DNA of 64,000 bases from Longispora albida DSM 44784. Lineage in GTDB: Bacteria; Actinomycetota; Actinomycetes; Mycobacteriales; Micromonosporaceae. Made by a program: the position numbers and the translations under genes. The stretch lies in assembly GCF_000379825.1 (NCBI RefSeq), contig NZ_KB903825.1, positions 714,680 to 778,679 of the forward strand, read 5' to 3'. Below, in pieces: positions 1-8,253 of this stretch (its first letter is position 1; each line of letters starts with the position of its first letter). The notes beneath the pieces are model-generated. The model was not told the origin of the DNA. It was given only the letters and a program-made list of their open reading frames with translations, and searched no databases.

Positions 1-766
1 TGGCGAGCTCCTCCTCCGGGTACTGCCAGGTGTGGAAGCCGTCCTGGTTGGTCTTCGTCGCGTTCAGCTCGACGACGTTGAACTTGTAGCGTTCGAGGTG
101 CGGGATCTCCAGGTACGGCGTGAAGATCGGGACCATGATGGCGATCGTGTCGCCCGGCTGCAGCAGCCGGTTGATGATCAGCGAGTCGAAGAGGTAGCAC
201 ATCGCCGCCGTGCCGCCCTCGGTCGCGAAGACGTCGAACTTCTGGTCCTGCCCGGCGCACATCTCCTTCACCAGGTACGCGTGCACGACCTTCTCGATAC
301 AGCGCAGCATCCGGTCCGGTACCGGGTAGTTGTCGCCGATGACGGAGTCGGCCAGCTCGTGTACCCAGGTGTCGGCGTCGAAGCCGAGCTTGTTCACTCC
401 ATAGTCGACGGAGTGCCGGAGCAGGTCGGCTCCGGGGTCGGACCGGTGCTCCTCCAGGAACAGCCGGAAGCGGGCGGCGATCCCCTCCTTGCCCGGCATG
501 CCGCCGATCTCCGGCCACTCGTCCCACGCGCGCTTGGACTCCGCGATCCCGAACCGGCCGAGCAGCCAGAACGCGTTACGCGGCGTCGTGGCGATCCAGT
601 TGGGATTGCCACGGCCGGCGTTGAGCATCTGGGCCGCGCCGGCCTGTGCCCGCTCGTCGGCCAGCGCGATCAGCGTGTCCTTGATCTCGAACGGCGACAG
701 CGACAGCAGCCGCTTCTGTTCCTCACGGGAGACGCGGGGTACCGCCGGTTTGTCCACAGTGGTCAT
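1..766 (-). CDS. aspD: Aspartate 4-decarboxylase (AspD), N-terminal part; gene runs off the left edge
   Basis: Only the first 255 codons are present. The protein starts MTTVDKPAVPRVSREEQKRL and contains stretches typical of the PLP-dependent aspartate 4-decarboxylase/aminotransferase family (AGRGNPNWIATTPRNAFWLL, FDVFATEGGTAAMCYLFDSL). The family converts L-aspartate to L-alanine and CO2. The catalytic PLP-lysine would lie in the missing C-terminal half. The ATG at 764-766 is preceded by a GGAGG that overlaps the stop of the upstream gene, so translation is probably coupled. That neighbour is an AspT exchanger, and the pair would run an aspartate/alanine exchange plus decarboxylation cycle that consumes cytoplasmic protons and generates a proton-motive force. 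Family membership is clear from sequence; the metabolic role is inferred from the pairing. Confidence 0.9.
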   Translation of the reverse strand, partial: MTTVDKPAVPRVSREEQKRLLSLSPFEIKDTLIALADERAQAGAAQMLNAGRGNPNWIATTPRNAFWLLGRFGIAESKRAWDEWPEIGGMPGKEGIAARFRLFLEEHRSDPGADLLRHSVDYGVNKLGFDADTWVHELADSVIGDNYPVPDRMLRCIEKVVHAYLVKEMCAGQDQKFDVFATEGGTAAMCYLFDSLIINRLLQPGDTIAIMVPIFTPYLEIPHLERYKFNVVELNATKTNQDGFHTWQYPEEELA

Positions 767-775
767 TACTGCCTC

Positions 776-2509
776 CTAGGCGAGCAGGGCGACGATGATC
801 GAGCCCCAGATGGTGAGCAGTGTGTTGCCGATCGCGTAGGGCACCGTGTACCCGAGCACCGGGATGCGGCTCTTCGCCGTGTCCGTGATCGCGCCGATCG
901 ACGCCGTCGTCGTGTTCGCGCCCGCGACGACGCCCAGCAGGATCGGGGTGGGGAACTTGAAGACGTAGCGGCCCAGGTACAAACACATGACCATGGGCAG
1001 GAGGGTGACGAACAGTCCGGCGGCGACCAGGCTCACGCCCTCCTGCCGCACGCCGGACAGGAAGTTGGGGCCGGAGGTGATCCCGACGATGCCCACGAAC
1101 AGGCACAGCCCGCCCTGGCTCATCAGCCAGTTGGCGGCGGGCGGGAAGCGGCCGAAGGTCGGCGACTTCGACCGCAGCCAGCCGAACACCAGGCCCATCA
1201 GCAGCGCGCCGCCCGAGGTCGTCAGGCCGATGTGCGCGCCGGCGATCGCGATCGTGGGAATGCCGATCAGCGCGCCGGCGACGATACCGAGGCCGATGTA
1301 GGAGTAGTCGGTGGCGTCCTCGCTCCGGTTCGGATAGCCGAGCCGCCTGGCCGCCTCCTCCACGAACTCCTTGCCGCCCTGGATCGTGATCTCGTCGCCC
1401 CGGTGCAGCGTGGTCTGGTCGCTCCACGGGATCGGCACGTCGCCGCGCACCAGCCTGCTGACGAAGACCCGGGGCGCGAGCTCGGCGAAGGCCTCGCCGA
1501 TCGGCCGTCCAACCAGGTCCTTGTGCGTGATGACGATCGGCAGCGTCTCGACCGAGTAGTCGAGCAGCTCGTGGTCGTCGACCTCCTCGCCCCAGCGGCC
1601 GGCCACGCCCAGCGCCACCAGGTCCGGGCGGCGGGCCGTCACGCTCACCACGTCACCCGCGCGCAGGACAGTGTCCGGGCTCAGCTGCGACACCCGCTCG
1701 TCGCGGCGGATCCGGTGCAGGATCACCCGGTGGCCCTCGCTGAGTGCCTCCGCCTCGACCTGCCCGGCTGTCCGGCCGTCGATGCCGCCATTGCCGATCT
1801 GGTACGTGCGCCGCACGACCGAGTAGTAGGCCGGCGCGACGTCGGGCTCGGTCGCGACACCGAGCCTGCGTTCCATCTCGTGTGCCTCGGCCGCCAGGTC
1901 CTTCGTGCCGACCAGGCGCGGGGCGATCGAGGAGAGGAAGTAGGCGGCGGCCGCGGTGCCGAAGAGATAACAGACGGCGTACCCGACCGCGATCTGCGAC
2001 TCGTAGGCCTTGGCCTGCGCGGCCGTCATGCCCGGCAGCGCCTCGATCGCCGAACCGGCCACACCGATCACCGAGGACTGCGTCAGCCCGCCGGCCAGCA
2101 GGCCCGCGCCCCAGCCCGGCCCGTAGCCCAGGAACGCCGCGGCCCCCCACGCCCCGAGCAGGCCGATCACGCAGGAGATGACGGCCAGGACGAGCTGCTT
2201 GACCCCGTCCCCGCGCAGGCCGGCGAAGAACTGCGGCCCGACGTTGTACCCGAGCGCGAAGAGGAACCCGACAAACGCGACAGTCTTCACCAGATCCGGG
2301 ATCTGGATCGGCACCAGCGCCCCGATCAGCACCCCGGCGAGCAGCGTCCCGGTGACCGAGCCGAGCACGAGCCGCTTGTACCGCAGCTTCCCGGCGAAGA
2401 ACCCGAGGGCGAGGGCCAGGAAGATCGCGATCTCGGGATGCTGCTGGAGTGCGTGCTTGAGCCAGCCCACGGCCTTCCCCCGTCTCCCGCGCGGCTCCCG
2501 CCGGAACAT
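776..2509 (-). CDS. aspT: Aspartate:alanine exchanger AspT family, with two TrkA-C-like domains
   Basis: 577 residues from the furthest start; a GTG about 12 codons in (VGWLKHALQQHPEIAIFLAL) is a good alternative, and the charged MFRREPRGRRGK stretch may not be translated. The layout is five to six hydrophobic segments (about 20-190), a central cytoplasmic region with two regulator-of-K-conductance C-type (TrkA_C-like) domains (about 200-380), then another set of hydrophobic segments (about 400-577). This is the architecture of the AspT/YidE family of electrogenic exchangers, usually around 540-560 residues. The stop codon is 9 nt from the aspD start, so the two form an operon with aspT first. 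It probably exchanges external aspartate for internal alanine. Substrate is inferred from the aspD partner. Confidence 0.88.
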   Translation of the reverse strand: MFRREPRGRRGKAVGWLKHALQQHPEIAIFLALALGFFAGKLRYKRLVLGSVTGTLLAGVLIGALVPIQIPDLVKTVAFVGFLFALGYNVGPQFFAGLRGDGVKQLVLAVISCVIGLLGAWGAAAFLGYGPGWGAGLLAGGLTQSSVIGVAGSAIEALPGMTAAQAKAYESQIAVGYAVCYLFGTAAAAYFLSSIAPRLVGTKDLAAEAHEMERRLGVATEPDVAPAYYSVVRRTYQIGNGGIDGRTAGQVEAEALSEGHRVILHRIRRDERVSQLSPDTVLRAGDVVSVTARRPDLVALGVAGRWGEEVDDHELLDYSVETLPIVITHKDLVGRPIGEAFAELAPRVFVSRLVRGDVPIPWSDQTTLHRGDEITIQGGKEFVEEAARRLGYPNRSEDATDYSYIGLGIVAGALIGIPTIAIAGAHIGLTTSGGALLMGLVFGWLRSKSPTFGRFPPAANWLMSQGGLCLFVGIVGITSGPNFLSGVRQEGVSLVAAGLFVTLLPMVMCLYLGRYVFKFPTPILLGVVAGANTTTASIGAITDTAKSRIPVLGYTVPYAIGNTLLTIWGSIIVALLA

Positions 2510-2602
2510 GATCAGGCTATATCGGGAGAAGAACGGATGAAGCTGGATCGGGATTCAGCCCACAGGACAGCACATGTGACCCATTTCTCCTATGGTGTCC
2601 CC

Positions 2603-3772
2603 ATGAGACGACTCATGATCTCCGCGATGGCGGTGTTCCTCGCGGCGAACCTGGCGCCTGCGGCCAGCAGTTCGGCCCAGGCCCAGCCCGCCCGGCCCGC
2701 GCCACACACGGTGGCCCCGGAAGCTGCGGCCGCCGCGAGCCTGGTTGCGCAGACGGCGTTCCAGCCAGACAGCAGCCAGCTCAAGGCCGACTTCGATGGC
2801 GATGGATACCATGACATCGCCATCTGGGAGATCACGCACGGAGCCGACGTCCGGCTTCTGCGCGGCGGGGAGGGTGGCTTCACCGGCCCCGTGATGGCAT
2901 GGATTGGCGGGACGCAGTGGAGCAACCGGATCAAGCACGTGACGGCCGGCGACTACGACCGCGACGGCAGGGCCGAGCTCGCCTTCTTCTACGAGCAGCC
3001 GGACGGCTATGCCGCCGTCTACACGATGGCGTTCAATCCCGCTGACAACACGTTCGGCTCGCCGCAGATCCAGTGGGAAGCGCCGAACTGGGGAACCGGC
3101 ACCCGGTTCATGGCCAGCTCGGCCATCAACTGGATCACCGGTCACCTGGAGATCGTGTTGTTCTACCAGTACGACAGCCGCAGCATCGGCGTCTTCCGGC
3201 TTCTCCCCCAGTCCTCCGGCTGGGCCATGCATGTCCAGCCCCAGCTGCTGCCGGACTGGGGTCCGGGCACGAAGGCGATGGTGGGCCAGCCCGTCGGCAC
3301 CAGTCTCGCTTTCCTCTACGACTATGGCGGCGGGCACGTCGCCCTGTGGACCCTCTCGTGGTCCCAGACGAACACCACCAGCTGGCGTCAGATCTGGGAC
3401 GGTCCGCGCTGGGGCAGCGGAACCACGTTCCTGCGCGTCGCCAACGTCACGGGGTCCTCCTCGAGCGACTTGGTTCTCTTCTACGACTACGGCAATGGCC
3501 ATGTCACCGCGTTCGTCATGCGGCACGAGTCGGTCTTTCTGATTCCCGTCGCGATCTGGGACGGGCCAGTGTGGGGTGGCGGAACCCAGTTCGTCACCGC
3601 CGGCAACTACACGGCCAAAAACCAGCGGGCCGAGATCGGCATGTTCTACAACTACGGCAACGGCCAAGCCACCCTGTTCACCCTCAAGCCGGTGCCGGAC
3701 GGCGGCTACAGCGGTCCGCAGGCACAGTGGACCACTCCCGATCAGGGCAAGTACATCAAGACCGGGATCTGA
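2603..3772 (+). CDS. Secreted FG-GAP/VCBS-repeat protein
   Basis: 389 residues from the ATG at 2603. The start was chosen because MRRLMISAMAVFLAANLAPA is a typical Sec signal peptide, with cleavage probably after an Ala-rich stretch near residue 30; the open frame upstream is only the shadow of aspT and aspD. The mature protein carries about six repeats of 50-60 residues. The first two have Ca-binding-like cores (DFDGDGYHDIAIWE, DYDRDGRAELAFFYEQ), and later ones degenerate to LAFLYDYGGGH, LVLFYDYGNGH and IGMFYNYGNGQ. Repeats of this kind fold as blades of an integrin-alpha-like beta-propeller. No catalytic domain is visible. It is divergent from aspT, and its 3' end converges on the ABC exporter with only 26 nt between stops. 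Likely an extracellular binding protein; ligand unknown. Confidence 0.82.
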   Translation: MRRLMISAMAVFLAANLAPAASSSAQAQPARPAPHTVAPEAAAAASLVAQTAFQPDSSQLKADFDGDGYHDIAIWEITHGADVRLLRGGEGGFTGPVMAWIGGTQWSNRIKHVTAGDYDRDGRAELAFFYEQPDGYAAVYTMAFNPADNTFGSPQIQWEAPNWGTGTRFMASSAINWITGHLEIVLFYQYDSRSIGVFRLLPQSSGWAMHVQPQLLPDWGPGTKAMVGQPVGTSLAFLYDYGGGHVALWTLSWSQTNTTSWRQIWDGPRWGSGTTFLRVANVTGSSSSDLVLFYDYGNGHVTAFVMRHESVFLIPVAIWDGPVWGGGTQFVTAGNYTAKNQRAEIGMFYNYGNGQATLFTLKPVPDGGYSGPQAQWTTPDQGKYIKTGI

Positions 3773-3798
3773 CCTCTCTGGCCCCTGACCTCTGGCCC

Positions 3799-5685
3799 CT
3801 ATGCGTCGATGACGGAGAACTGGGTGCGGTAGAGGTCGGAGTACAGGCCGCCGGCCCCGACGAGCTGCTCGTGCGTGCCGCGCTCCACGATCCGCCCGCC
3901 GTCCAGCACGATGATCTGGTCGGCGTCGCGCACCGTCGACAGCCGGTGCGCGATCACCAGAGCCGTCCGGCCGGCCAGTGCCTCCGACAGCGCCCGCTGC
4001 ACCGCGGCCTCCGACTCGGAGTCCAGGTGCGCGGTCGCCTCGTCGAGGATCACGAACCCGGGAGCCTTCAGCAGCAGCCGGGCGATGGCGATCCGCTGCT
4101 TCTCGCCGCCGGAGAACCGGTACCCCCGCTCGCCGACCAGGGTGTCCAGCCCGTCCGGCAGGTTACGGACCAGCTCACCGACCTGGGCACGGTCCAGCGC
4201 CGTCCACATCTCGTCCTCGGTGGCCTCAGGCCTGGCGTATCGCAGGTTCTCGGCGATCGTCTCGTGGAACAGGTGCGAGTCCTGGGTGACGACGCCGATG
4301 GTGTCCTGGAGCGCGGCCAGGGAGGTGTCGCGCACGTCCACGCCGTTGACGAGGACCGCGCCGCTCGTCACGTCGTACACCCGGGGCACGAGCATCGACG
4401 TCGTGGTCTTACCAGCGCCCGACGAGCCGACCAGCGCCACGAGCTGGCCCGGCTCGACCGTGAACGACACGCCCCGCAGGACCGGCTCGTTCTCCCGCTT
4501 GTCGAGGACAGCCACGTCCTCCAGGGAGGCCAGGGAGACCTCCGCCGCGCTCGGGTACTTGAACTGGACGTCGCGGAACTCCACCGACACCGGCCCCTCC
4601 GGCACCGGCACCGGGTCCTCCTTCTCCCGGATACCCGGCGGGAGGTCCACGATCTCGAAGACCCGCTCGAAGCTGACCAGGGCGCTCATCACGTCCACCC
4701 GGACGTTCGACAGGGCGGTCAGCGGGCCGTACAGCCGGGTCAGCAGGAGGGCCAGCGACACGACGGTACCGGCGCTGATCGCACCGGACACGGCCAGCGA
4801 GCCGCCCAGCCCGTACGTGAGCGCCTGCGCGAGCCCGGCCACCAGCAGCATCGCGGTGAAGAAGGCCCGGCCGTACATGGCGGTGATGACGCCGATGTCG
4901 CGTACCCGGTGTGCCCGCTGCTCGAACCGCTCCGCCTCCGACTCCGGCTGCCCGAACAGCTTCACGAGCAGCGCGCCCGAGACACCGAACCGCTCGGTCA
5001 TCGTGCTCGTCATGTCGGCGTTCAGCGTGTACGACTCGCGGGTCAGCGCGGCCAGCTTCCGGCCGACCCGGCGCGCCGGGATGATGAACAGCGGTACCAG
5101 CACGAGCGACAGCGCCGTCACCTGCCACGACATCGTCAGCATCACGGCGACCGTGAGCACGAGCGCGATCGCGTTGCTCACCACACCGGACAGTGTGGAC
5201 GTGAAGGCCCGCTGGGCGCCGGTCACGTCGTTGTTGAGGCGGGAGACGAGCGCCCCGGTCCGGGTACGCGTGAAGAACTGCAGCGGCATGCGCTGGACGT
5301 GATCGAAGACCTGGGTACGCAGGTCCAGGATGATGCCCTCGCCGATCCGCGAGGAGAACCAGCGCTGTCCGACCGACAGGGCGGCGCTGGCCAGCATCAG
5401 GCCCGCGATGATCAAGGCGATCGTGACCACGGCGCGCTCCGCGTGCTCACCCGGCCGGGTGATCGCGTCGACGACCCGGCCGGCGAAGACCGGGGTGGCC
5501 ACGCCGACGATCGCGTCGAACACCACCAGGATCAGGAAGAAGGTGATGTCCCTGCGGTACGGCCTGGCGAACGCCATGATCCGCCGCCAGGAACCCTTGG
5601 CGAGCTTGCGGTCGCCCAGCTCGTCCTCGCGGCGCATCGCGCGCATCATCTCGCCGCCGAGGCCGCCGCCACCCATCATCGCCAT
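3799..5685 (-). CDS. ABC exporter, fused membrane and ATPase domains (ABCB/MsbA type)
   Basis: 628 residues from the ATG at 5685, which has GGGG five bases upstream; a GTG two codons earlier is possible. An N-terminal six-helix exporter domain covers about residues 50-350, including an EAA-like coupling region. The ATPase domain follows, with Walker A GSSGAGKTT (near 420), Q-loop, signature FSGGEKQRIAIARLLL, Walker B VILDEAT and the H-loop IAHRLST. The Gly/Met-rich N terminus (MAMMGGGGLGGEMMRAMRRE) is common in actinobacterial half-exporters. Such proteins work as homodimers and export drugs, lipids or peptides; no substrate can be assigned. It stands alone, with no second half-transporter next to it. 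Confidence 0.88.
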   Translation of the reverse strand: MAMMGGGGLGGEMMRAMRREDELGDRKLAKGSWRRIMAFARPYRRDITFFLILVVFDAIVGVATPVFAGRVVDAITRPGEHAERAVVTIALIIAGLMLASAALSVGQRWFSSRIGEGIILDLRTQVFDHVQRMPLQFFTRTRTGALVSRLNNDVTGAQRAFTSTLSGVVSNAIALVLTVAVMLTMSWQVTALSLVLVPLFIIPARRVGRKLAALTRESYTLNADMTSTMTERFGVSGALLVKLFGQPESEAERFEQRAHRVRDIGVITAMYGRAFFTAMLLVAGLAQALTYGLGGSLAVSGAISAGTVVSLALLLTRLYGPLTALSNVRVDVMSALVSFERVFEIVDLPPGIREKEDPVPVPEGPVSVEFRDVQFKYPSAAEVSLASLEDVAVLDKRENEPVLRGVSFTVEPGQLVALVGSSGAGKTTTSMLVPRVYDVTSGAVLVNGVDVRDTSLAALQDTIGVVTQDSHLFHETIAENLRYARPEATEDEMWTALDRAQVGELVRNLPDGLDTLVGERGYRFSGGEKQRIAIARLLLKAPGFVILDEATAHLDSESEAAVQRALSEALAGRTALVIAHRLSTVRDADQIIVLDGGRIVERGTHEQLVGAGGLYSDLYRTQFSVIDA

Positions 5686-5783
5686 GCACACCCCGCTCCG
5701 TAGCCGATCCCCCCGGGAAACCCCGCGCGATCATGTCAGGAGTGAAAGCGCCTGTCGACCCTTACCCTATTCCCTCACCGGTC

Positions 5784-6581
5784 TCATTCACCCAGGCCGG
5801 CGAGATCGCGCAGCCTGCGGACCTGAGCCTGGCGCTCCGCGGCCAGCTGAGCCTCGTACGACCGGTGCGCGGCCCCCAGCAGCAGGGCCTTGGTCTCCAC
5901 GACCGCGTCCCTGTTCGTGCTGAGCAGGCCGGCGACCAGATCCTCGACCGCCTCGTCCAGCTCCTCACGGGGCACGACGAGCGTGGCCAGCCCGATCCGC
6001 TCGGCCTCCAGCGCGCCGACCCGGCGGCCCGTGGCGCAGATCTCCAGCGCCCGGGAGTAGCCGACCAGCTCGGCGAGCGGCTGCGTGCCGCCCAGGTCCG
6101 GGACCAGCCCGAGGCTGGGCTCGGCCATCGTGAACTTGGCGTCGTCGGCCAGCACCCGCAGGTCGCAGGCGAGCGCGAGCTGGAAGCCAGCCCCGATCGC
6201 GTGGCCCTGCACCGCCGCGACGGTGAGCAGATCCGGGCGGCGGAGCCAGCTGAAGGCCTCCTGGTACCCGGCGATCAGCTCCTCGATCTCCGCCTCGGGC
6301 AGCGCGGCCATCTCGGTCAGCGGCATGCCGCCGGCCAGTGGCTCACCCGCCATCGCCGCGGCGTCGAGCCCGGCGGAGAACGACCGGCCCTCCCCGCGCA
6401 CGACGACCACCCGGACATCGCCGGGCAGCTCGCGGCTGAACTCGCGGAGCGTCTCCCACAGCAGCGGGGTCTGCGCGTTGAGCACCTCGGGACGGCAGAG
6501 CGTCACCGTGGCGACCTGGTCCTTGATCTCGGTGCGGACGCCGGTCTCCCCCGGCGTGCGCGAAGGCGCCGGCACGGTCAC
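5784..6581 (-). CDS. Enoyl-CoA hydratase/isomerase family protein
   Basis: 265 residues from the GTG at 6581, chosen because GGGGG lies seven bases upstream and because the longer frame would run into the next gene. The crotonase fold is visible: VTLCRPEVLNAQTPLLWE near the N terminus, an oxyanion-hole stretch FSAGLDAAAMAG, and AVQGHAIGAGFQLALACDLRVLADDAKFTMAEPSLGLVPDLGG. The catalytic Glu position of true hydratases is occupied by Glu in AEPSLG followed by Asp in PDLGG, so either hydratase or isomerase chemistry is possible. It follows the small HTH gene by 22 nt on the same strand and is probably co-transcribed. Substrate chain length cannot be told from sequence. Confidence 0.86.
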   Translation of the reverse strand: MTVPAPSRTPGETGVRTEIKDQVATVTLCRPEVLNAQTPLLWETLREFSRELPGDVRVVVVRGEGRSFSAGLDAAAMAGEPLAGGMPLTEMAALPEAEIEELIAGYQEAFSWLRRPDLLTVAAVQGHAIGAGFQLALACDLRVLADDAKFTMAEPSLGLVPDLGGTQPLAELVGYSRALEICATGRRVGALEAERIGLATLVVPREELDEAVEDLVAGLLSTNRDAVVETKALLLGAAHRSYEAQLAAERQAQVRRLRDLAGLGE

Positions 6582-6603
6582 CGACGCCCCCTGGCCAGAC
6601 AGG

Positions 6604-6831
6604 TCACGCCTTCTTACGGCGACGGGCTCCGCCGCGCTGCCGGAGCTGGACCTCGGACTCCGACAGCACCCGGTGCACGAAGCCGTATGACCGGCCGGTC
6701 GAGGCGGCCAGCGAACGGATGCTCTCGCCGGCGGCATACCGCTCGACGAGATCCTTCGCCAGGTTCTGCCGTTCGGCACCGATGATCCGGCGCCCCTTCT
6801 CCGTTGCCGTGCTGGTGCCGGTGGCTACCAT
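6604..6831 (-). CDS. Small helix-turn-helix protein
   Basis: 75 residues from the ATG at 6831; the preceding in-frame ATG and TTG (6834, 6837) are alternatives, but 6831 sits seven bases from a GAGGG. The sequence has an HTH core (ESIRSLAASTGRSYGFVHRV) and a strongly basic tail ending RGGARRRKKA. Short proteins of this type are common in actinobacteria and resemble the DNA-binding part of Hin/resolvase-like HTH domains, without any effector domain. It lies upstream of the enoyl-CoA hydratase and divergent from a membrane protein. It is probably a DNA-binding protein; targets unknown. Confidence 0.75.
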   Translation of the reverse strand: MVATGTSTATEKGRRIIGAERQNLAKDLVERYAAGESIRSLAASTGRSYGFVHRVLSESEVQLRQRGGARRRKKA

Positions 6832-6968
6832 CATCAATCCCTCACGTCTCGCTGAGAGCCGTTACCAATCTCACCCATGAGATCGCTAGGAAAGATCATG
6901 CGCCAGATATGCCCCGGAAGCCAACCAACACGCGCGTAGCTGTCGGGTACCCGATAGCCTCTTGCTCC

Positions 6969-8195
6969 GTGACGGGAGAACTGGTTCGGATCGAGCGACG
7001 TGAACTCGCTGCCTGGCTTGCCCTGGCCTGCCTGGGCCTCGGGCTCACCGCTCTGGCGGTGCACTCCGGTGCCCAGCTCGGCACGGCCAGCGCGCCCTTC
7101 CTGGGCTTTTACCGGTTCCAGCTCGGCTGGACGAGCCTCGCGGCCCCCGTCGTGGCACTCGCCGTGCTGGCCGTCGCGTGGCGCGGCCTGCTGGCCACAG
7201 CCCGCTGGGGACACGTCCTGGCGGCCAGTTACGCCGCGGCGCTGGCCTGGGCGCTCGCACTGGCCATCGTGGACGGAGCCGACGGGCTGACCCGGGCACT
7301 GACCACACCGGACGATTCCGCCGGAGCCGGGCACCCGCCCGGCCCGCAGCTCCTGCTCGGCTGGCTGCGCGAGGCCGGGCTGCAGAATCTCACCATCGGG
7401 GTAGTACTCACGGCACTCAGCGTGCTCACGGTGCCGATCGTATTGATCGCCGTCCGGGGATCCTGCGGGGACGGTGCCGCGCGGGCCTTCGCGCCGGTGC
7501 TCATCCTCGCCCCGTACGCGGTGTGGGTGGCCGTGAGCCTCGACGGCATCGTGGCCCTGCTCGGCGCGGCCGGCGTCATGCTCGGCGAGCGCGGCAGCAA
7601 GCACATCCGGCGGGGCTGGCGGGCGTTCGGCCTCGCCCTGGCGGCCGGCGCGGTGCTGGGCGTCGCGGCCCTGTTCTCGTACTCGGTGCCGTGGCTCGGG
7701 CTCTCCGTCATCTGCCTCTACTTCGCCCGGCGGCGGCCGATGCTGCACCTGGCGACGGGGCTGGGGGCGCTGGCCCCGGTACTCGTGGCGACCCTGGCCG
7801 GATTCAACTGGTTCGATGGACTGCTGACGGCGCGGGACGACTTCGCCGCGCGGGTCGAGCCGCACCGCTCGGCGCTGTGGTGGGCCGGGATCAGCCTGGT
7901 CGCACTGCTGCTGGCCGCGGGCCCGGCCCTGATCGCGAGCGTGCGGAAGCTGCGGAACACGCCGGGCTGGCCGTTCCTGGTCGGAGCGGCGGTGGCGATC
8001 GTGTTCTCGGTGGTGGCCGGCTTCGCCAGGGGCGGCGTCGAGCACGCCTGGCTGCCGTTCTTCCCCTGGCTGCTGGTCGCTGCCACGGCACCGGAGGAGC
8101 AGGGCGGCGAACCGGTCGGCTCGCCGCTCCTCCTCGTGGCCGGTGGCGCGGTCACCGCCCTCGTGATCGAGGCGGTGCTGTCGACACCCTGGTGA
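6969..8195 (+). CDS. Polytopic membrane protein of unknown function
   Basis: 408 residues from the GTG at 6969. The longer reading frame upstream is not hydrophobic and overlaps the divergent HTH gene. The protein has roughly ten hydrophobic segments. It begins MTGELVRIERRELAAWLALA and has an extracellular-looking loop rich in Gly/Pro near residue 120 (PDDSAGAGHPPGPQ). Overall form resembles actinobacterial integral membrane proteins distantly like GT-C/mannosyltransferase scaffolds, but no catalytic acidic motif was recognised. It is divergent from the HTH gene and convergent with the ABC-F gene, separated by a perfect palindrome that probably terminates both. Confidence 0.7.
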   Translation: MTGELVRIERRELAAWLALACLGLGLTALAVHSGAQLGTASAPFLGFYRFQLGWTSLAAPVVALAVLAVAWRGLLATARWGHVLAASYAAALAWALALAIVDGADGLTRALTTPDDSAGAGHPPGPQLLLGWLREAGLQNLTIGVVLTALSVLTVPIVLIAVRGSCGDGAARAFAPVLILAPYAVWVAVSLDGIVALLGAAGVMLGERGSKHIRRGWRAFGLALAAGAVLGVAALFSYSVPWLGLSVICLYFARRRPMLHLATGLGALAPVLVATLAGFNWFDGLLTARDDFAARVEPHRSALWWAGISLVALLLAAGPALIASVRKLRNTPGWPFLVGAAVAIVFSVVAGFARGGVEHAWLPFFPWLLVAATAPEEQGGEPVGSPLLLVAGGAVTALVIEAVLSTPW

Positions 8196-8200
8196 TGCGA

Positions 8201-8242
8201 ATGGGACCCCTCATGTCGCTATAGCGACATGAGGGGTCCCAT
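8201..8242. terminator. Perfect 42-nt palindrome between convergent genes
   Basis: Two perfect 21-nt arms meet with no loop bases. The left arm begins ATGGGACCCCTCATGTC and the right arm is its exact complement ending GAGGGGTCCCAT. It lies 5 nt past the stop of the membrane protein and 11 nt before the stop of the convergent ABC-F gene. This is the right place for a bidirectional intrinsic terminator of the U-tract-less type common in actinobacteria. Confidence 0.75.
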
Positions 8243-8253
8243 CATCACTCTGG

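Noticed and set aside
32..2602. Very long plus-strand open frame in front of the FG-GAP protein
   Set aside because: It is the shadow of aspD and aspT; the translation is rich in Arg, Asp and Val without domains. The true protein starts at 2603 with a signal peptide.
3799..5685. Plus-strand open frames over the ABC exporter
   Set aside because: High-GC antisense shadow with Arg/Pro-rich composition; the minus-strand exporter has all ABC motifs.
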